Counted from the first letter of the stretch, positions 16,934 to 26,477 are shown. The stretch: 64,000 bases of DNA from Caballeronia fortuita (GCF_001544835.2 NZ_FCNX02000024.1:29109-93108); one strand, 5' to 3'. Notes: generated by a model from the sequence alone, not told the origin. Numbers and translations are program-made.

Positions 16934-19183
16934 TCACGACGGATTCGCACCCGATGCGGCGATCGGCTTGATCGAACCCTGCACGATGCTCGCGCCGAAA
17001 TCGCGGATCAGCGATTGCACGAACGGATCCTGCCTGATTTCCTGCTCCGCTTCCTGCTGACGGCGCGCGCGCTGGGCGGCATCGAGCGCGGCGGCAGTGC
17101 GGCGCGCGGGCGCGACGGCGACGCTGACTTCGATCGCGCGGCCGAGCTTCTCCGCGAGCGCGGCCTTCAGTTTCGCGACGTGCGCGGCGTCGGTGTACAT
17201 CTGGACGGGAACGGCGAGCGTCACGGAATCCGCATCGCACGCGGTGAGTTCGCTATTGAACGCGAGCTGATAGGCGACGCCTTTCAACGGCAGATCGACG
17301 GCGAGCACGGCCCATTCGGTCGACACGCCAAGCGCGTCGAGCGGCACGGCGGGCGGCAGCGGCGTCGTGTCGACGGCGGGCGCGAGCTTCGCGGGCGGCG
17401 CGGCGTTGAAGTGCATGTCGTCGGGACCGCTATCGAACGCGGGCACGAAGCCGTCGTCCGGCGGCATGAAGTAAGCGTCTTCCGATCCCGCCGGCGGATA
17501 GTCGCCGGGCGGCATGTCTTCCCACGGCGGAATGACGCTCGGCTTCGCCGCCGTGGCCGCGGCGGGCTTCGGTTCGGGCGCGGCGGGCGGCGCGCGGCGC
17601 GGCGTCGGCACCGGGATCTGCGCGGCGGGCTTCGCTACGGGCTTCGCGGCGGATTGAGCCGCTGCGGGCGCCGCCGCGTTTCGTGCGCCGCGATCGGAGG
17701 AAAGGCGCATGCCCGCGCTGCGCAACACATCGAGCGCCGCGCTTGCGCCGCTCGAGGGACGCGGCGCGGCGGGTTCAGGCTCGGCCACGGACGCCTCGAC
17801 GGCCTGACGCACCGCGCTTTGCATCGGCTTCGCCGCAACGGGCTCGCGCGTATCGGCGGTCGGCGTCGGCGCGGGCTCGGCGCTTTTCGCCGCGACGATG
17901 ACCGTCCGCGCAGGTTCGGCGCTCTCTTCGGGCGGCGTTTCCTTCGCCTCGACGATGACCGTCTGCACGGCGGGCGCAGGCGCTTTCGCCACGGGCGCGG
18001 GCGCCACAGCGCGCTCGGCCATCGCGCCCGCGAGCGCGGCGCTGCGCGCGGGCTTCGCGCCCGAAGGCGCGGCGAGCGCCACGCCACCGCCCGGTCCGCC
18101 AGCCGGTTCGAACGCGAGCATGCGCAGCAGCGTCATCGTGAAGCCGGCGTATTCGTCGGGCGCGAGACCGAGTTCGCTGCGTCCGACCGTGGCGATCTGA
18201 TAGAACAACTGAACCTGTTCCGCCGACAGCATGTCCGCGAAGCGGCGAATGTCCGCGGCTTCCGGCCATTCGTCCAGCACCGACGCCGGCGCGAACTGCG
18301 CCCAGCCGATTCGATGCAGCAGACTCGCGAGATCCTGCAGCGCCGTCGAGAAGGACAGGCTGCGCAGCGCCATTTCGTCGGCGATGGCAAGCACGCCGGG
18401 GCCGTCGTCGGCGGCGAGCGCGTCGATCAGGCGGATGAGATAGCTTTGATCGAGCGCGCCGAGCATGCCGCGCACGGCTTCCTCGGTGACTTCGTTCGCC
18501 GAATACGCGATGGCCTGGTCGGTCAGCGAAAGCGCGTCGCGCATAGAGCCGTCCGCCGCGCGCGACAAGAGCCGCAGCGCCTGCGTCTCGAACGCAATAT
18601 TCTCTTGCTGAAGAATGTTCTCCAGGTGCGACACGATGTGCCCCGCCGGCATCTGCTTCAGATTGAACTGGAGGCAGCGCGAGAGCACGGTGACCGGAAT
18701 CTTCTGCGGATCGGTCGTCGCGAGGATGAACTTCATATGCGGCGGCGGCTCTTCCAGCGTCTTCAGCATCGCGTTGAATGCTTCCTTCGTGAGCATGTGC
18801 ACTTCGTCGATCATGTAGACCTTGAAGCGCGCATCCACCGGCGCGTAGACCGCACGTTCAAGCAATGCGCGAATGTCGTCGATGCCGCGATTGCTCGCCG
18901 CATCCATTTCGACGTAATCGACGAAACGCCCTTCGTCGATTTCCCGGCACGCGCGGCACACGCCGCACGGCTTCGAGGACACACCGGTTTCACAGTTGAG
19001 CGCCTTCGCGAAGATGCGCGAGAGCGTCGTCTTGCCGACGCCGCGCGTGCCGGTGAAGAGATACGCGTGATGCAGACGGCCGCCGTCGAGCGCGTGCGTG
19101 AGCGCACGAACGACGTGCTCCTGGCCGACGAGCGACTCGAATGATTTCGGCCGCCATTTGCGTGCGAGAACTTGATAGGTCAT
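16934..19183 (-). CDS. dnaX: DNA polymerase III subunit gamma/tau
   Basis: Clamp-loader ATPase that also couples the polymerase cores. The 749-residue protein has Walker A GTRGVGKTT (about 45-53), zinc cysteines Cys64, Cys73, Cys76 and Cys79, Walker B with DEVHML, and the sensor SRCLQFNLK. Domain III follows, then a long Ala/Pro-rich linker (about 380-600) and a tau C-terminal region that would bind the polymerase and helicase. The ATG at 19183 (MTYQVLARKWRPKSF) is the conserved start. I saw no A-rich slippery site for gamma, so only tau may be made. It is directly downstream of the SRP RNA gene. Confidence 0.96.
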   Translation of the reverse strand: MTYQVLARKWRPKSFESLVGQEHVVRALTHALDGGRLHHAYLFTGTRGVGKTTLSRIFAKALNCETGVSSKPCGVCRACREIDEGRFVDYVEMDAASNRGIDDIRALLERAVYAPVDARFKVYMIDEVHMLTKEAFNAMLKTLEEPPPHMKFILATTDPQKIPVTVLSRCLQFNLKQMPAGHIVSHLENILQQENIAFETQALRLLSRAADGSMRDALSLTDQAIAYSANEVTEEAVRGMLGALDQSYLIRLIDALAADDGPGVLAIADEMALRSLSFSTALQDLASLLHRIGWAQFAPASVLDEWPEAADIRRFADMLSAEQVQLFYQIATVGRSELGLAPDEYAGFTMTLLRMLAFEPAGGPGGGVALAAPSGAKPARSAALAGAMAERAVAPAPVAKAPAPAVQTVIVEAKETPPEESAEPARTVIVAAKSAEPAPTPTADTREPVAAKPMQSAVRQAVEASVAEPEPAAPRPSSGASAALDVLRSAGMRLSSDRGARNAAAPAAAQSAAKPVAKPAAQIPVPTPRRAPPAAPEPKPAAATAAKPSVIPPWEDMPPGDYPPAGSEDAYFMPPDDGFVPAFDSGPDDMHFNAAPPAKLAPAVDTTPLPPAVPLDALGVSTEWAVLAVDLPLKGVAYQLAFNSELTACDADSVTLAVPVQMYTDAAHVAKLKAALAEKLGRAIEVSVAVAPARRTAAALDAAQRARRQQEAEQEIRQDPFVQSLIRDFGASIVQGSIKPIAASGANPS

Positions 19184-19325
19184 GCGCGAAATTGTATCAG
19201 CAACGACCTTGCTCAAACGCCGCTCCGGCAAGGCGAACAGACACACGGAAGCATCACGCGCAATGGCGTGCGGGGCACAAACGAATAAGGGAAAAGGCGA
19301 ACTGCGGAAGAAAAGCGGAAGGTGA

Positions 19326-19418
19326 CGAGCCCGACCCTCGGCACTGGTGGAAAACGGCTGTGGCTGCTTCGTTCCCGACCTGACCAGGTTGACCGCGCCA
19401 CCATGCGAGGAGGCCCGT
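19326..19418 (-). ncRNA. ffs: SRP RNA (4.5S RNA)
   Basis: The minus strand carries the universally conserved SRP apex GGTCAGGTCGGGAACGAAGC followed by AGCC, which binds Ffh. Flanking arms pair: GGGCC/GGGCTC at the base, CCTCG with CGAGG, GCA with TGC, and TGGTGG with CCACCA. This gives the single long hairpin of bacterial small SRP RNA, about 93 nt. Ends are estimated from the pairing and may be off by a few bases. A TATGAT box lies 8-14 bases upstream. The position directly upstream of dnaX is conserved in proteobacteria. Confidence 0.93.
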
Positions 19419-19426
19419 CACGTCGA

Positions 19427-19432
19427 ATCATA
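19427..19432 (-). promoter_or_regulatory. Candidate -10 box for the SRP RNA
   Basis: TATGAT on the minus strand is placed so that transcription would begin within a few bases of the estimated SRP RNA 5' end (19418). The -35 region at 19450-19456 (TTCCGGG on the minus strand) is poor, so only the -10 is proposed. Confidence 0.4.
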
Positions 19433-19763
19433 ACACGGACGATGGCATACCCGGAAGGCGTCGGCCGAATGCGCGAAACTTGGCGGCACCTTCGCGGTGC
19501 CCTCTTGTGCTTCGTATTACCGGCCTCAGATGGTCCCTATCAGTACCCGGCAACGGATAGCAAAGTAGGCTAAGATGACATGTGAATTACGCGGAAGTGG
19601 TGCATTTCGCCCTCCCGCAGATCATTCGCCGCCGTTTGCGTGCCATTCTGGCGCACGGTGCGCGGGCTGAACCCCGCCCGTTGGCGACAAAATTTTTTTC
19701 AGTTTTCGTGTATCGTGGCGAGCATTCAAACGCGGGCCTCGAATCAATAGAGGTATTCAGACA
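19433..19763. other. Gene-free spacer between ffs and trxA
   Basis: About 330 bases with no convincing coding frame. It should hold the ffs promoter on the left and the trxA promoter on the right. An A/T-rich stretch at 19687-19700 (AAAATTTTTTT) lies about 70 bases ahead of trxA and could be an UP element. I see no tRNA or clear hairpin. Confidence 0.45.
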
Positions 19764-20090
19764 ATGAGCGAATCAATCAAGCACATCAGCGACGCTTCTT
19801 TCGAACAGGATGTCGTCAAGTCGGATAAACCTGTCCTGCTCGACTTCTGGGCCGAGTGGTGCGGTCCGTGCAAGATGATTGCCCCGATCCTCGATGAAGT
19901 CGCGAAGGATTACGGCGATCGCCTGCAGATCGCGAAGATCAACGTCGACGAACATCAGTCGACGCCGGTGAAGTTCGGCGTGCGTGGCATTCCCACGCTG
20001 ATCCTCTTCAAGAACGGTGCGGTCGCCGCGCAGAAGGTCGGCGCATTGTCCAAGTCGCAGCTCACTGCGTTCCTCGACAGCAACCTGTAA
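19764..20090 (+). CDS. trxA: Thioredoxin 1
   Basis: Small cytoplasmic disulfide reductase of 108 residues, electron donor to ribonucleotide reductase, peroxiredoxins and others. The active site is WCGPC (Cys33, Cys36), with the cis-proline loop GVRGIPTLILF. The ATG at 19764 follows AGAGGT. Rho lies 269 bases downstream on the same strand, the usual trxA-rho order. Confidence 0.97.
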   Translation: MSESIKHISDASFEQDVVKSDKPVLLDFWAEWCGPCKMIAPILDEVAKDYGDRLQIAKINVDEHQSTPVKFGVRGIPTLILFKNGAVAAQKVGALSKSQLTAFLDSNL

Positions 20091-20180
20091 CGGTATGTGG
20101 GCAGGCGCCGGTATGTCCCGGCGCCCGCGCCCGCATCCGACTGAGCGTCCATGACGCGCTAAAAGCGTTATCCGATGCAG

Positions 20181-20206
20181 CCGATGTTGTCACGCGACAA
20201 CATCGG
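20181..20206. repeat. Perfect 11-bp palindrome between trxA and rho
   Basis: CCGATGTTGTC (20181-20191) and its exact reverse complement GACAACATCGG (20196-20206) enclose the loop ACGC. There is no T-run on either side, so it is not an ordinary intrinsic terminator. It could end or stabilise the trxA message, or bind a regulator in front of rho. Confidence 0.6.
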
Positions 20207-20255
20207 CCGAAAAGGCCCGCCCAAAGCCCACCCGAGGCGCCTGTGGCGTGTGCTA

Positions 20256-20264
20256 TGCTAGAAT
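20256..20264 (+). promoter_or_regulatory. Candidate extended -10 promoter for rho
   Basis: TGCTAGAAT has the TGN extension and a near-consensus TAGAAT. No good -35 lies upstream. It would give a rho leader of about 90 bases, in keeping with autoregulated rho genes that have long leaders. Confidence 0.35.
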
Positions 20265-20359
20265 CATAAGAGTTCAAGAAGTATTAAGTCTCGAGCGGTT
20301 CCGCTCACCTCTTCTCCCAAATCTTTCTGTCGTACCTCTCTCCCCGGCGGGAAACCCGT

Positions 20360-21625
20360 ATGCATTTATCCGAGCTCAAGTCTCAGCACGTCTCCGCACT
20401 GATCGAGATGGCCAATGGCCTCGAGATCGAAAATGCGAACCGCCTGCGCAAGCAGGAACTCATGTTCGCGATTCTTAAAAAGCGCGCCAAGGCTGGCGAC
20501 ACGATTTTCGGCGACGGCACGCTCGAAGTGCTGCCCGATGGCTTCGGCTTCCTGCGCTCTCCCGAGACTTCGTATCTCGCGAGCACGGACGACATTTACA
20601 TCAGCCCGTCGCAAATCCGCCGCTTCAATCTGCACACCGGCGACACGATCGAAGGCGAAGTGCGCACGCCGAAGGACGGCGAACGCTATTTCGCGCTCGT
20701 GAAGGTCGACAAAGTCAACGGGCAGCCGCCCGAGGCCTCGAAACACAAGATCATGTTCGAGAACCTCACGCCGCTGCATCCGAACAAGCCGCTGCCGCTC
20801 GAACGCGAAATGCGCGGCGAGGAAAACGTCACCGGCCGGATCATCGACATGATCTCGCCTATCGGCAAGGGTCAGCGCGGCCTGCTCGTCGCATCGCCGA
20901 AGTCGGGCAAGACGGTCATGCTCCAGCACATCGCGCATGCGGTGAAGGCCAATCATCCGGACGTCATCCTGTTCGTGCTGCTCATCGACGAGCGCCCCGA
21001 AGAAGTGACGGAAATGCAGCGCTCGGTGCGCGGCGAAGTCATCGCATCGACATTCGACGAACCCGCCGCGCGTCACGTTCAAGTGGCCGAAATGGTCATC
21101 GAGAAGGCGAAGCGTCTCGTCGAAATGAAGCACGACGTCGTGATTCTGCTCGACTCGATCACGCGTCTCGCGCGCGCCTACAACACGGTCGTGCCGGCGT
21201 CGGGCAAGGTGCTGACGGGCGGTGTCGACGCCAACGCGCTGCAGCGTCCGAAGCGTTTCTTCGGCGCGGCGCGCAATATCGAGGAAGGCGGTTCGCTGAC
21301 GATCATCGGCACGGCGCTCATCGAAACCGGCAGCCGCATGGACGACGTGATCTACGAAGAGTTCAAGGGCACCGGCAACATGGAAGTGCACCTCGAACGC
21401 CGTCTCGCGGAAAAGCGCGTGTATCCGTCCATCAATTTGAACAAGTCGGGCACGCGCCGCGAAGAACTGCTCATCAAGCCGGACCTGCTGCAAAAGGTCT
21501 GGGTGCTGCGCAAGTTCATCCACGACATGGACGAAGTCGAAGCGATGGAATTCCTGCTCGACAAGATCCGTCAGACGAAGAACAACGCCGAGTTCTTCGA
21601 CATGATGCGTCGCGGCGGAGGCTGA
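20360..21625 (+). CDS. rho: Transcription termination factor Rho
   Basis: Hexameric RNA-dependent ATPase that ends transcription. The 421-residue protein has the N-terminal helical domain (MHLSELKSQHVSALIEMA), a cold-shock-like RNA-binding domain (GTLEVLPDGFGFLRSPETSY), Walker A SPKSGKTVM (about 179-187), Walker B VVILLDSITRLARAYN, and the Q/R loops (LTGGVDANALQRPKRFFGAARN). The start is the conserved MHLSEL. It is flanked by trxA and a strong terminator. Confidence 0.98.
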   Translation: MHLSELKSQHVSALIEMANGLEIENANRLRKQELMFAILKKRAKAGDTIFGDGTLEVLPDGFGFLRSPETSYLASTDDIYISPSQIRRFNLHTGDTIEGEVRTPKDGERYFALVKVDKVNGQPPEASKHKIMFENLTPLHPNKPLPLEREMRGEENVTGRIIDMISPIGKGQRGLLVASPKSGKTVMLQHIAHAVKANHPDVILFVLLIDERPEEVTEMQRSVRGEVIASTFDEPAARHVQVAEMVIEKAKRLVEMKHDVVILLDSITRLARAYNTVVPASGKVLTGGVDANALQRPKRFFGAARNIEEGGSLTIIGTALIETGSRMDDVIYEEFKGTGNMEVHLERRLAEKRVYPSINLNKSGTRREELLIKPDLLQKVWVLRKFIHDMDEVEAMEFLLDKIRQTKNNAEFFDMMRRGGG

Positions 21626-21645
21626 TCGCCGCTGCTTCGAGACAA

Positions 21646-21678
21646 GAAAACCGCCTGCAACGTCAGGCGGTTTTTTAT
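21646..21678 (+). terminator. Rho-independent terminator after rho
   Basis: CCGCCTG (21651-21657), loop CAACGT, CAGGCGG (21664-21670), followed by six T. A-rich sequence precedes the stem. Confidence 0.9.
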
Positions 21679-21727
21679 TGGGGCCGTGCGTACAATCCGC
21701 AACTAGTCCAGTCTTCCGATTCAACGC

Positions 21728-22555
21728 ATGGCCAACCTCTTCACCCGCTGGTTCGGCGCGCAACGCCGCGAGCGCGCGCTGCGCAAATACGCGATCGACG
21801 ACGCGCTCTGGCAACGCACGCTCGACACGTATCCGTGCTTCGGCCATCTCGGCGCCAACGATCTCGCGCGTCTGCGCGAGACCGCGAGCCTTTTCATCGC
21901 GCAGAAGGAATTCTCGACCGCGCACGATCTCGAACTGACGGACCAGATGATCGTGTCGATCGCGGCGCAGGCTTGCCTGCCGGTGCTCAATCTCGATCTC
22001 GATCTGTATCGCGGCTGGGTCGGCGTCATCGTGTATCCGGGCGAGTTCATCATCAGGAAGACGGTCGAGGACGAAGACGGCGTCGTGCATGAAGTCGAGC
22101 ACGATGCGAGCGGCGAAGCGTGGGAAGGCGGCCCGGTCGTGCTCTCATGGGAAGACGCGCAGATGGCCGACGGCTCCGACGCCTACAACGTGGTGATCCA
22201 CGAGTTCGCCCACAAGATCGACATGGTGACGGGCGAAGCCCACGGCCATCCGCCGCTCTTTCGACGCTGGCACGCGCCGCTCGATTCGAGCGCGTGGTCC
22301 GATATCTTCGACAACGCCTACGATCAGTTCTGCGCGCGCGTGGACGCCGTGCCGCAGTCGCGCTACGCCCGCTTCGAGCGCGAATCGCTGATCGACCCGT
22401 ACGCGACCGATCATCCGTCGGAATTCTTCGCGGTGTGCAGCGAGGCGCTTTTCGTCACGCCCAAACCGTTCGAAGCCGAATATCCCGAGTTGTACCGGCT
22501 GCTCGCGCGTTACTATCGGCAAGACCCGGCGGGCGTCGGCGCGCTCGTCGAGTGA
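21728..22555 (+). CDS. mtfA: MtfA-type zinc peptidase (M90 family)
   Basis: A 275-residue cytosolic metallopeptidase. The zinc motif HEFAHKID gives HExxH-type ligands, and the downstream DPYATDHPSEFFAVCSEALF supplies the conserved third ligand region. E. coli MtfA binds the repressor Mlc and has aminopeptidase activity; whether the Mlc role exists in Burkholderiaceae is unknown. It lies between rho and rpmE2, with a terminator before it, so it has its own promoter in 21679-21727 or just upstream. No signal peptide. Confidence 0.88.
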   Translation: MANLFTRWFGAQRRERALRKYAIDDALWQRTLDTYPCFGHLGANDLARLRETASLFIAQKEFSTAHDLELTDQMIVSIAAQACLPVLNLDLDLYRGWVGVIVYPGEFIIRKTVEDEDGVVHEVEHDASGEAWEGGPVVLSWEDAQMADGSDAYNVVIHEFAHKIDMVTGEAHGHPPLFRRWHAPLDSSAWSDIFDNAYDQFCARVDAVPQSRYARFERESLIDPYATDHPSEFFAVCSEALFVTPKPFEAEYPELYRLLARYYRQDPAGVGALVE

Positions 22556-22696
22556 ACTGTGCCGCGACCTTCAAAAAGATGTCAACCGACTGATTTTCTG
22601 GCATAATCGCCGTTTTTCGACCCTAGGCAAGTGACTCGCGCGGCACTCGTAAAGCAAGTGCAACGGGTTGGCTACCGCCAGATACCAGGAAAGACC

Positions 22697-22951
22697 ATGA
22701 AACAAGGCATTCACCCGGATTACCGCGAAGTCCTGTTCGTCGACATGTCGAACGACTTCAAGTTCGTGACCCGCTCGACCATCCAGACGCGCGAAACCGC
22801 CGAATTCAACGGCAAGACCTACCCGCTCGCGAAGATCGAAGTGTCGTCGGAATCGCACCCGTTTTACACCGGTCAGCAGAAGATCATGGACACGGCCGGC
22901 CGCGTCGAAAAGTTCAACAACAAGTTCGCACGCTTCTCCACCAAGAAGTAA
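22697..22951 (+). CDS. rpmE2: 50S ribosomal protein L31 type B
   Basis: An 84-residue L31 paralogue lacking the zinc-binding cysteines of type A, so it fits the zinc-independent C-minus form. It starts MKQGIHPDYREVLFVDMSND and has the family end SHPFYTGQQKIMDTAGRVEKFNNKF. AGGAAAGACC selects the ATG at 22697. In many bacteria this form replaces the zinc form when zinc is scarce under Zur control, but I see no clear Zur box here. Confidence 0.95.
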   Translation: MKQGIHPDYREVLFVDMSNDFKFVTRSTIQTRETAEFNGKTYPLAKIEVSSESHPFYTGQQKIMDTAGRVEKFNNKFARFSTKK

Positions 22952-22970
22952 GTCGGACTTCGGCTTCAAG

Positions 22971-23001
22971 CAAAAAGGGCAGCTTTGGCTGCCCTTTTTT
23001 G
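22971..23001 (+). terminator. Rho-independent terminator after rpmE2
   Basis: AAAGGGCAGC with loop TTTG and GCTGCCCTTTT give a stem of about 9 bp ending in six T. Confidence 0.9.
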
Positions 23002-23216
23002 TCGCCGCGCGGTTTGCCGCGCGTTGCGGCATCGGCCTTGCTGCGTTCGTCAACATTGTGGCGCCCGGCTTCGGGCAGCATCGATGAGCCGCCCCGATCC
23101 GTCCCAATCTGCCTCAATCCGCCCTTTAAGCCGCCGCGCGACTACAATGCCGGTTGCTTCGGCCCCGCGCCCGCTTCCGTGAGATCCGCGGACCGTCATT
23201 CATCAAGCCTTCTCGC

Positions 23217-24980
23217 ATGCGATCTGTCGTTCGTCTGACCGCCTCCGCCACCAGCGCCCTGCCGCGCTGGCTGCTGCTCGCCATCTGCATCACCTATGCG
23301 TCGTTTGGGCTGTTCGGCCGCGATCCGTGGAAGAACGAGGACGCGGCGGGCTTCGGCGTCATGTGGACGATGGCCAACGGCGACGCGCGCGACTGGCTGC
23401 TGCCGAACCTCGTCGGCAAGGCGCCCACCGCCGATGGCCCGCTGATGTACTGGCTCGGCGCATCGGCGATACGGCTTTTGAGCCCCTGGGTCGATGCGAG
23501 CAACGCGTCGCGCGTGATCACCGGCCTGCTCTTCTGTCTCGCGTGCGCATTCGTCTGGTATTCGGCGTATCTGCTCGGCCGGCGCGAAGAAGCGCAGCCG
23601 TTCAAATACGCGTTCGGCGGCGAACCAGAGCCGCGCGACTACGGCCGCACGCTCGCCGACGGCGCGCTCCTCATCCTGCTCGCGTGCTTCGGCCTCGCCG
23701 AGCGCGGTCACGAAACGACGCCGCAGCTCGCGCAATTCGCCGGCACCGCGATGCTGCTTTACGCGCTCGTGCGCAGTCTCGACAAGCCGGTTCACGGCGG
23801 CCTCGTGTGGGGCGTGGCGATCGGCGTGGTCGGACTGTCCAGCTCGCCGGTGCTCGTGTTCGCGCTTTTGCTTTGCACGCTCGCGATGACGATCGTCGTG
23901 AAGCAGGTGCGCTCGCTGCCGCTCCTGATCTACGGCCTGCCGGTCGCGATCGTGCTGATCGCCGCGTGGGTCCTGCCGACGCTGCATTACTTTCCCGACG
24001 ACGGCGAATGGTGGCTGCGCCAATGGTGGCGCAACAGCTTCTCGTTCTTCTCGGGCACGCCCGGCTCGATCTTCGGCTACGCGATCAAGAATCTGCCGCT
24101 CTTCACATGGCCCGCGTGGCCGCTTGCGGTGTGGGCCTTCGTGAGCTGGGGCGGGCTGCGCCGCTCGCCGCACGTCGGCGTGCCGCTGTCGATCATCGGG
24201 CCGCTGCTCGTGCTCGTCGTGCTGCAGGCGCACGAAACGAATCGCCTCTTCATGCTGCTTCTGCCGCCGCTCTCCGTGCTCGCGACATTCGCGCTGCCTA
24301 CGCTCAAGCGCGGCGCGATCAACGCGATCGACTGGTTCGCGATGCTGAGCTTCACGATCATCGGCTCGCTCGTGTGGCTCGTGTGGAGCGCCGGCATGTT
24401 CGGCGTTCCCGCGACGATGGCGCGCAATCTCGCGCGCCTCGCGCCGGGCTTTCATCCCGAATTCAAGCTGATTTCGTTCGCGTGCGCGGTCGCCGTGACG
24501 GTCTGCTGGTTCCTGCTCGCGCGCTGGCGGCTCGCGCGTCATCCGAAGGTGCTGTGGCGCAGCGTCGTGCTGTCGAGCGCGGGCACCACGCTCATGTGGG
24601 TGCTGTTGATGACGCTATGGCTGCCGGTCGTGAATTACAGCCGGACGTATCGCGACGTCGCCGAGCAGATCGCCGATCATCTGCCGCCCGATTACACCTG
24701 CATCTCGCCCGTGCGTCTCGGTGATGCGCAGATCGCGACCTTCGCCTATTTCGGCGGCATGCATTTCGCGTTCGACGAGGATTGCGACGTGATCCTGCGT
24801 CAGGATCCGGCGGACTACGGCGAGCCGTCGTCGATGTCGGCGTTCCAGTGGAAGCTCGTGTGGGAAGGCCGGCGCGTCGCCGACCGCGACGAGCGCTTCC
24901 GTCTCTACGTGCGTATCGAGCGTCCCGTGCCGCCGGCGAAGAAGCCGCTGCGTCCGAAGAGCCTGCGCCGCGTGCAGTAA
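23217..24980 (+). CDS. ArnT/PMT-like membrane glycosyltransferase (GT83-type fold)
   Basis: A 587-residue polytopic membrane protein with about 11-12 hydrophobic spans. The N-terminal loop FGRDPWKNEDAAGFG resembles the metal/acceptor motif (DxxE-like) of ArnT and dolichyl-phosphate mannosyltransferases, and a soluble domain follows at the C-terminus. Such enzymes move a sugar from a polyprenyl-phosphate donor to lipid A, glycan or protein. The specific sugar is unknown, since no arn genes are near. The ATG at 23217 (MRSVVRL) is preferred over an open extension to 23154. It is 4 bases from the MATE gene, so an operon is likely. Confidence 0.8.
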   Translation: MRSVVRLTASATSALPRWLLLAICITYASFGLFGRDPWKNEDAAGFGVMWTMANGDARDWLLPNLVGKAPTADGPLMYWLGASAIRLLSPWVDASNASRVITGLLFCLACAFVWYSAYLLGRREEAQPFKYAFGGEPEPRDYGRTLADGALLILLACFGLAERGHETTPQLAQFAGTAMLLYALVRSLDKPVHGGLVWGVAIGVVGLSSSPVLVFALLLCTLAMTIVVKQVRSLPLLIYGLPVAIVLIAAWVLPTLHYFPDDGEWWLRQWWRNSFSFFSGTPGSIFGYAIKNLPLFTWPAWPLAVWAFVSWGGLRRSPHVGVPLSIIGPLLVLVVLQAHETNRLFMLLLPPLSVLATFALPTLKRGAINAIDWFAMLSFTIIGSLVWLVWSAGMFGVPATMARNLARLAPGFHPEFKLISFACAVAVTVCWFLLARWRLARHPKVLWRSVVLSSAGTTLMWVLLMTLWLPVVNYSRTYRDVAEQIADHLPPDYTCISPVRLGDAQIATFAYFGGMHFAFDEDCDVILRQDPADYGEPSSMSAFQWKLVWEGRRVADRDERFRLYVRIERPVPPAKKPLRPKSLRRVQ

Positions 24981-24984
24981 TCCG

Positions 24985-26382
24985 ATGCGCGCGCTCTCGA
25001 CATCGGCGGGTACGACCGGCATGTGGCGCGACGTGCGCAAGATCGCCGCGCTCGCGTGGCCCGTGCTGATCGGCCAGCTTGCGGTGATCGCGTTCGGCGT
25101 GATCGACACCGCGATGGTCGGCCGCTTCTCCGCCACCGATCTCGCCGCGCTCGGCCTCGGCGGCTCCATCTATATATCGGTGTATATCGGCTTGACGGGG
25201 ATTCTCGTCGCGTTGCAGCCGATCGCCGGCCAGCTTTTCGGCGCGGGGCGCGAAAGCGAGATCGGCGAGGAAACGCGGCAGGCGTTCTGGCTCGCCGCCG
25301 CGCTCGCCGTGATCGGCTTCGTGCTGCTCTTCCAACCCGAGCCGCTGCTGTCGCTCGCGAAAACGCCGCCCGCGCTGCACGACCGCACCGTCGACTATCT
25401 GCGCATTCTGTCGTTCGGCCTGCCCGCGAGCCTCGCGTTTCGCGTCTACAGTTCGCTCACGAACGCGGTAGGCAAGCCGCGCCTCGTGATGTTCCTGCAG
25501 GTCGGCGGCCTCCTGCTCAAGTTTCCGCTCAACACGTGGTTCATCTTCGGCGGATTCGGCGTGCCCGCGCTCGGCGGCCCGGGCTGCGCGCTCGCGAGCA
25601 CGCTCATCAACTGGGTGCTCGCGGCCGTCGGCATGACGGTGCTCTTCCGGTTCGAGTTCTTCCGCCCGTTCGGCATCTTTTCGCGCTTCTGCTGGCCGGT
25701 CTGGCGGCGTCAGCTCGCGCTCCTGCGGCTCGGCATTCCGATGGGTCTCTCCTATCTCATCGAAGTCACGTCGTACACGTTCATGGCGCTCTTCATCTCG
25801 CGCTTCGGCACGACGACGCTCGCCGGTCATCAGATCGCGGGCAATCTCGGCGCGGTGCTGTACATGACGCCGCTGTCGATCGGCATCGCGTCGTCGACGC
25901 TCGTATCGCAGGCGCTCGGCGCGCAACGTCCCGACGACGCGCGCTCGATCTCGCGTCACGGCATCGGCATGGCGTGCGTGCTGGCGTTCGTGTATGGCGT
26001 GATCCTGCTTGCCGCGCGCTCGCACGTGATCGCGGCCTACACACCCGATGCAAACGTGATCGCGGCCGCGATGCCGCTCGTGCTCATCATCTTCTTCTAT
26101 CACTTCTGCGACGCGCTGCAGATCACCACCGCGTTCATCCTGCGCGCGTACAAGGTGACGCTCGTGCCGACCGTGATCTACGCGGTCGCGTTGTGGGGCA
26201 TCGGGCTCGGCGGCGGCTATCTGCTCGGCTTCGACGTGGGCGGCGGCGTGCCCGAATGGCTCCAGGGCGCGCGCGGCTTCTGGATCGCGAATTCGGCGAG
26301 TCTGGGCGCGGCGGGCGTCGGACTGTTCCTCTACTGGCGGCGCGTCAGTTCGCGGCATCTGTCGAACGTGGACGCGGTCTGA
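24985..26382 (+). CDS. MATE family multidrug/toxin efflux transporter
   Basis: A 465-residue inner-membrane antiporter with 12 predicted spans and MATE signatures (PVLIGQLAVIAFGVIDTAMVGRFSATDLAALGLG; GHQIAGNLGAVLYMTPLSIGIASSTLVSQALGA). Members export cationic drugs, organic acids or DNA-damage products in exchange for Na+ or H+. The substrate is unknown. It begins 4 bases after the glycosyltransferase stop; the first 13 residues are probably a cytoplasmic tail, with an in-frame ATG at residue 13 as an alternative start. Confidence 0.88.
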   Translation: MRALSTSAGTTGMWRDVRKIAALAWPVLIGQLAVIAFGVIDTAMVGRFSATDLAALGLGGSIYISVYIGLTGILVALQPIAGQLFGAGRESEIGEETRQAFWLAAALAVIGFVLLFQPEPLLSLAKTPPALHDRTVDYLRILSFGLPASLAFRVYSSLTNAVGKPRLVMFLQVGGLLLKFPLNTWFIFGGFGVPALGGPGCALASTLINWVLAAVGMTVLFRFEFFRPFGIFSRFCWPVWRRQLALLRLGIPMGLSYLIEVTSYTFMALFISRFGTTTLAGHQIAGNLGAVLYMTPLSIGIASSTLVSQALGAQRPDDARSISRHGIGMACVLAFVYGVILLAARSHVIAAYTPDANVIAAAMPLVLIIFFYHFCDALQITTAFILRAYKVTLVPTVIYAVALWGIGLGGGYLLGFDVGGGVPEWLQGARGFWIANSASLGAAGVGLFLYWRRVSSRHLSNVDAV

Positions 26383-26477
26383 TCGGCCGTCAAAAAGCGT
26401 TGTCCGATCCGCGCGCCAGAAAGTTCGGCGTAAGGCTCCAGTAGAATTTCGCGTCGAGGAAAACTCGGAGCGAGTGG

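Noticed and set aside
16490..19144. Long plus-strand frame opposite dnaX
   Set aside because: Composition is Arg/Gly/His-rich without motifs; dnaX on the other strand has all its catalytic motifs.
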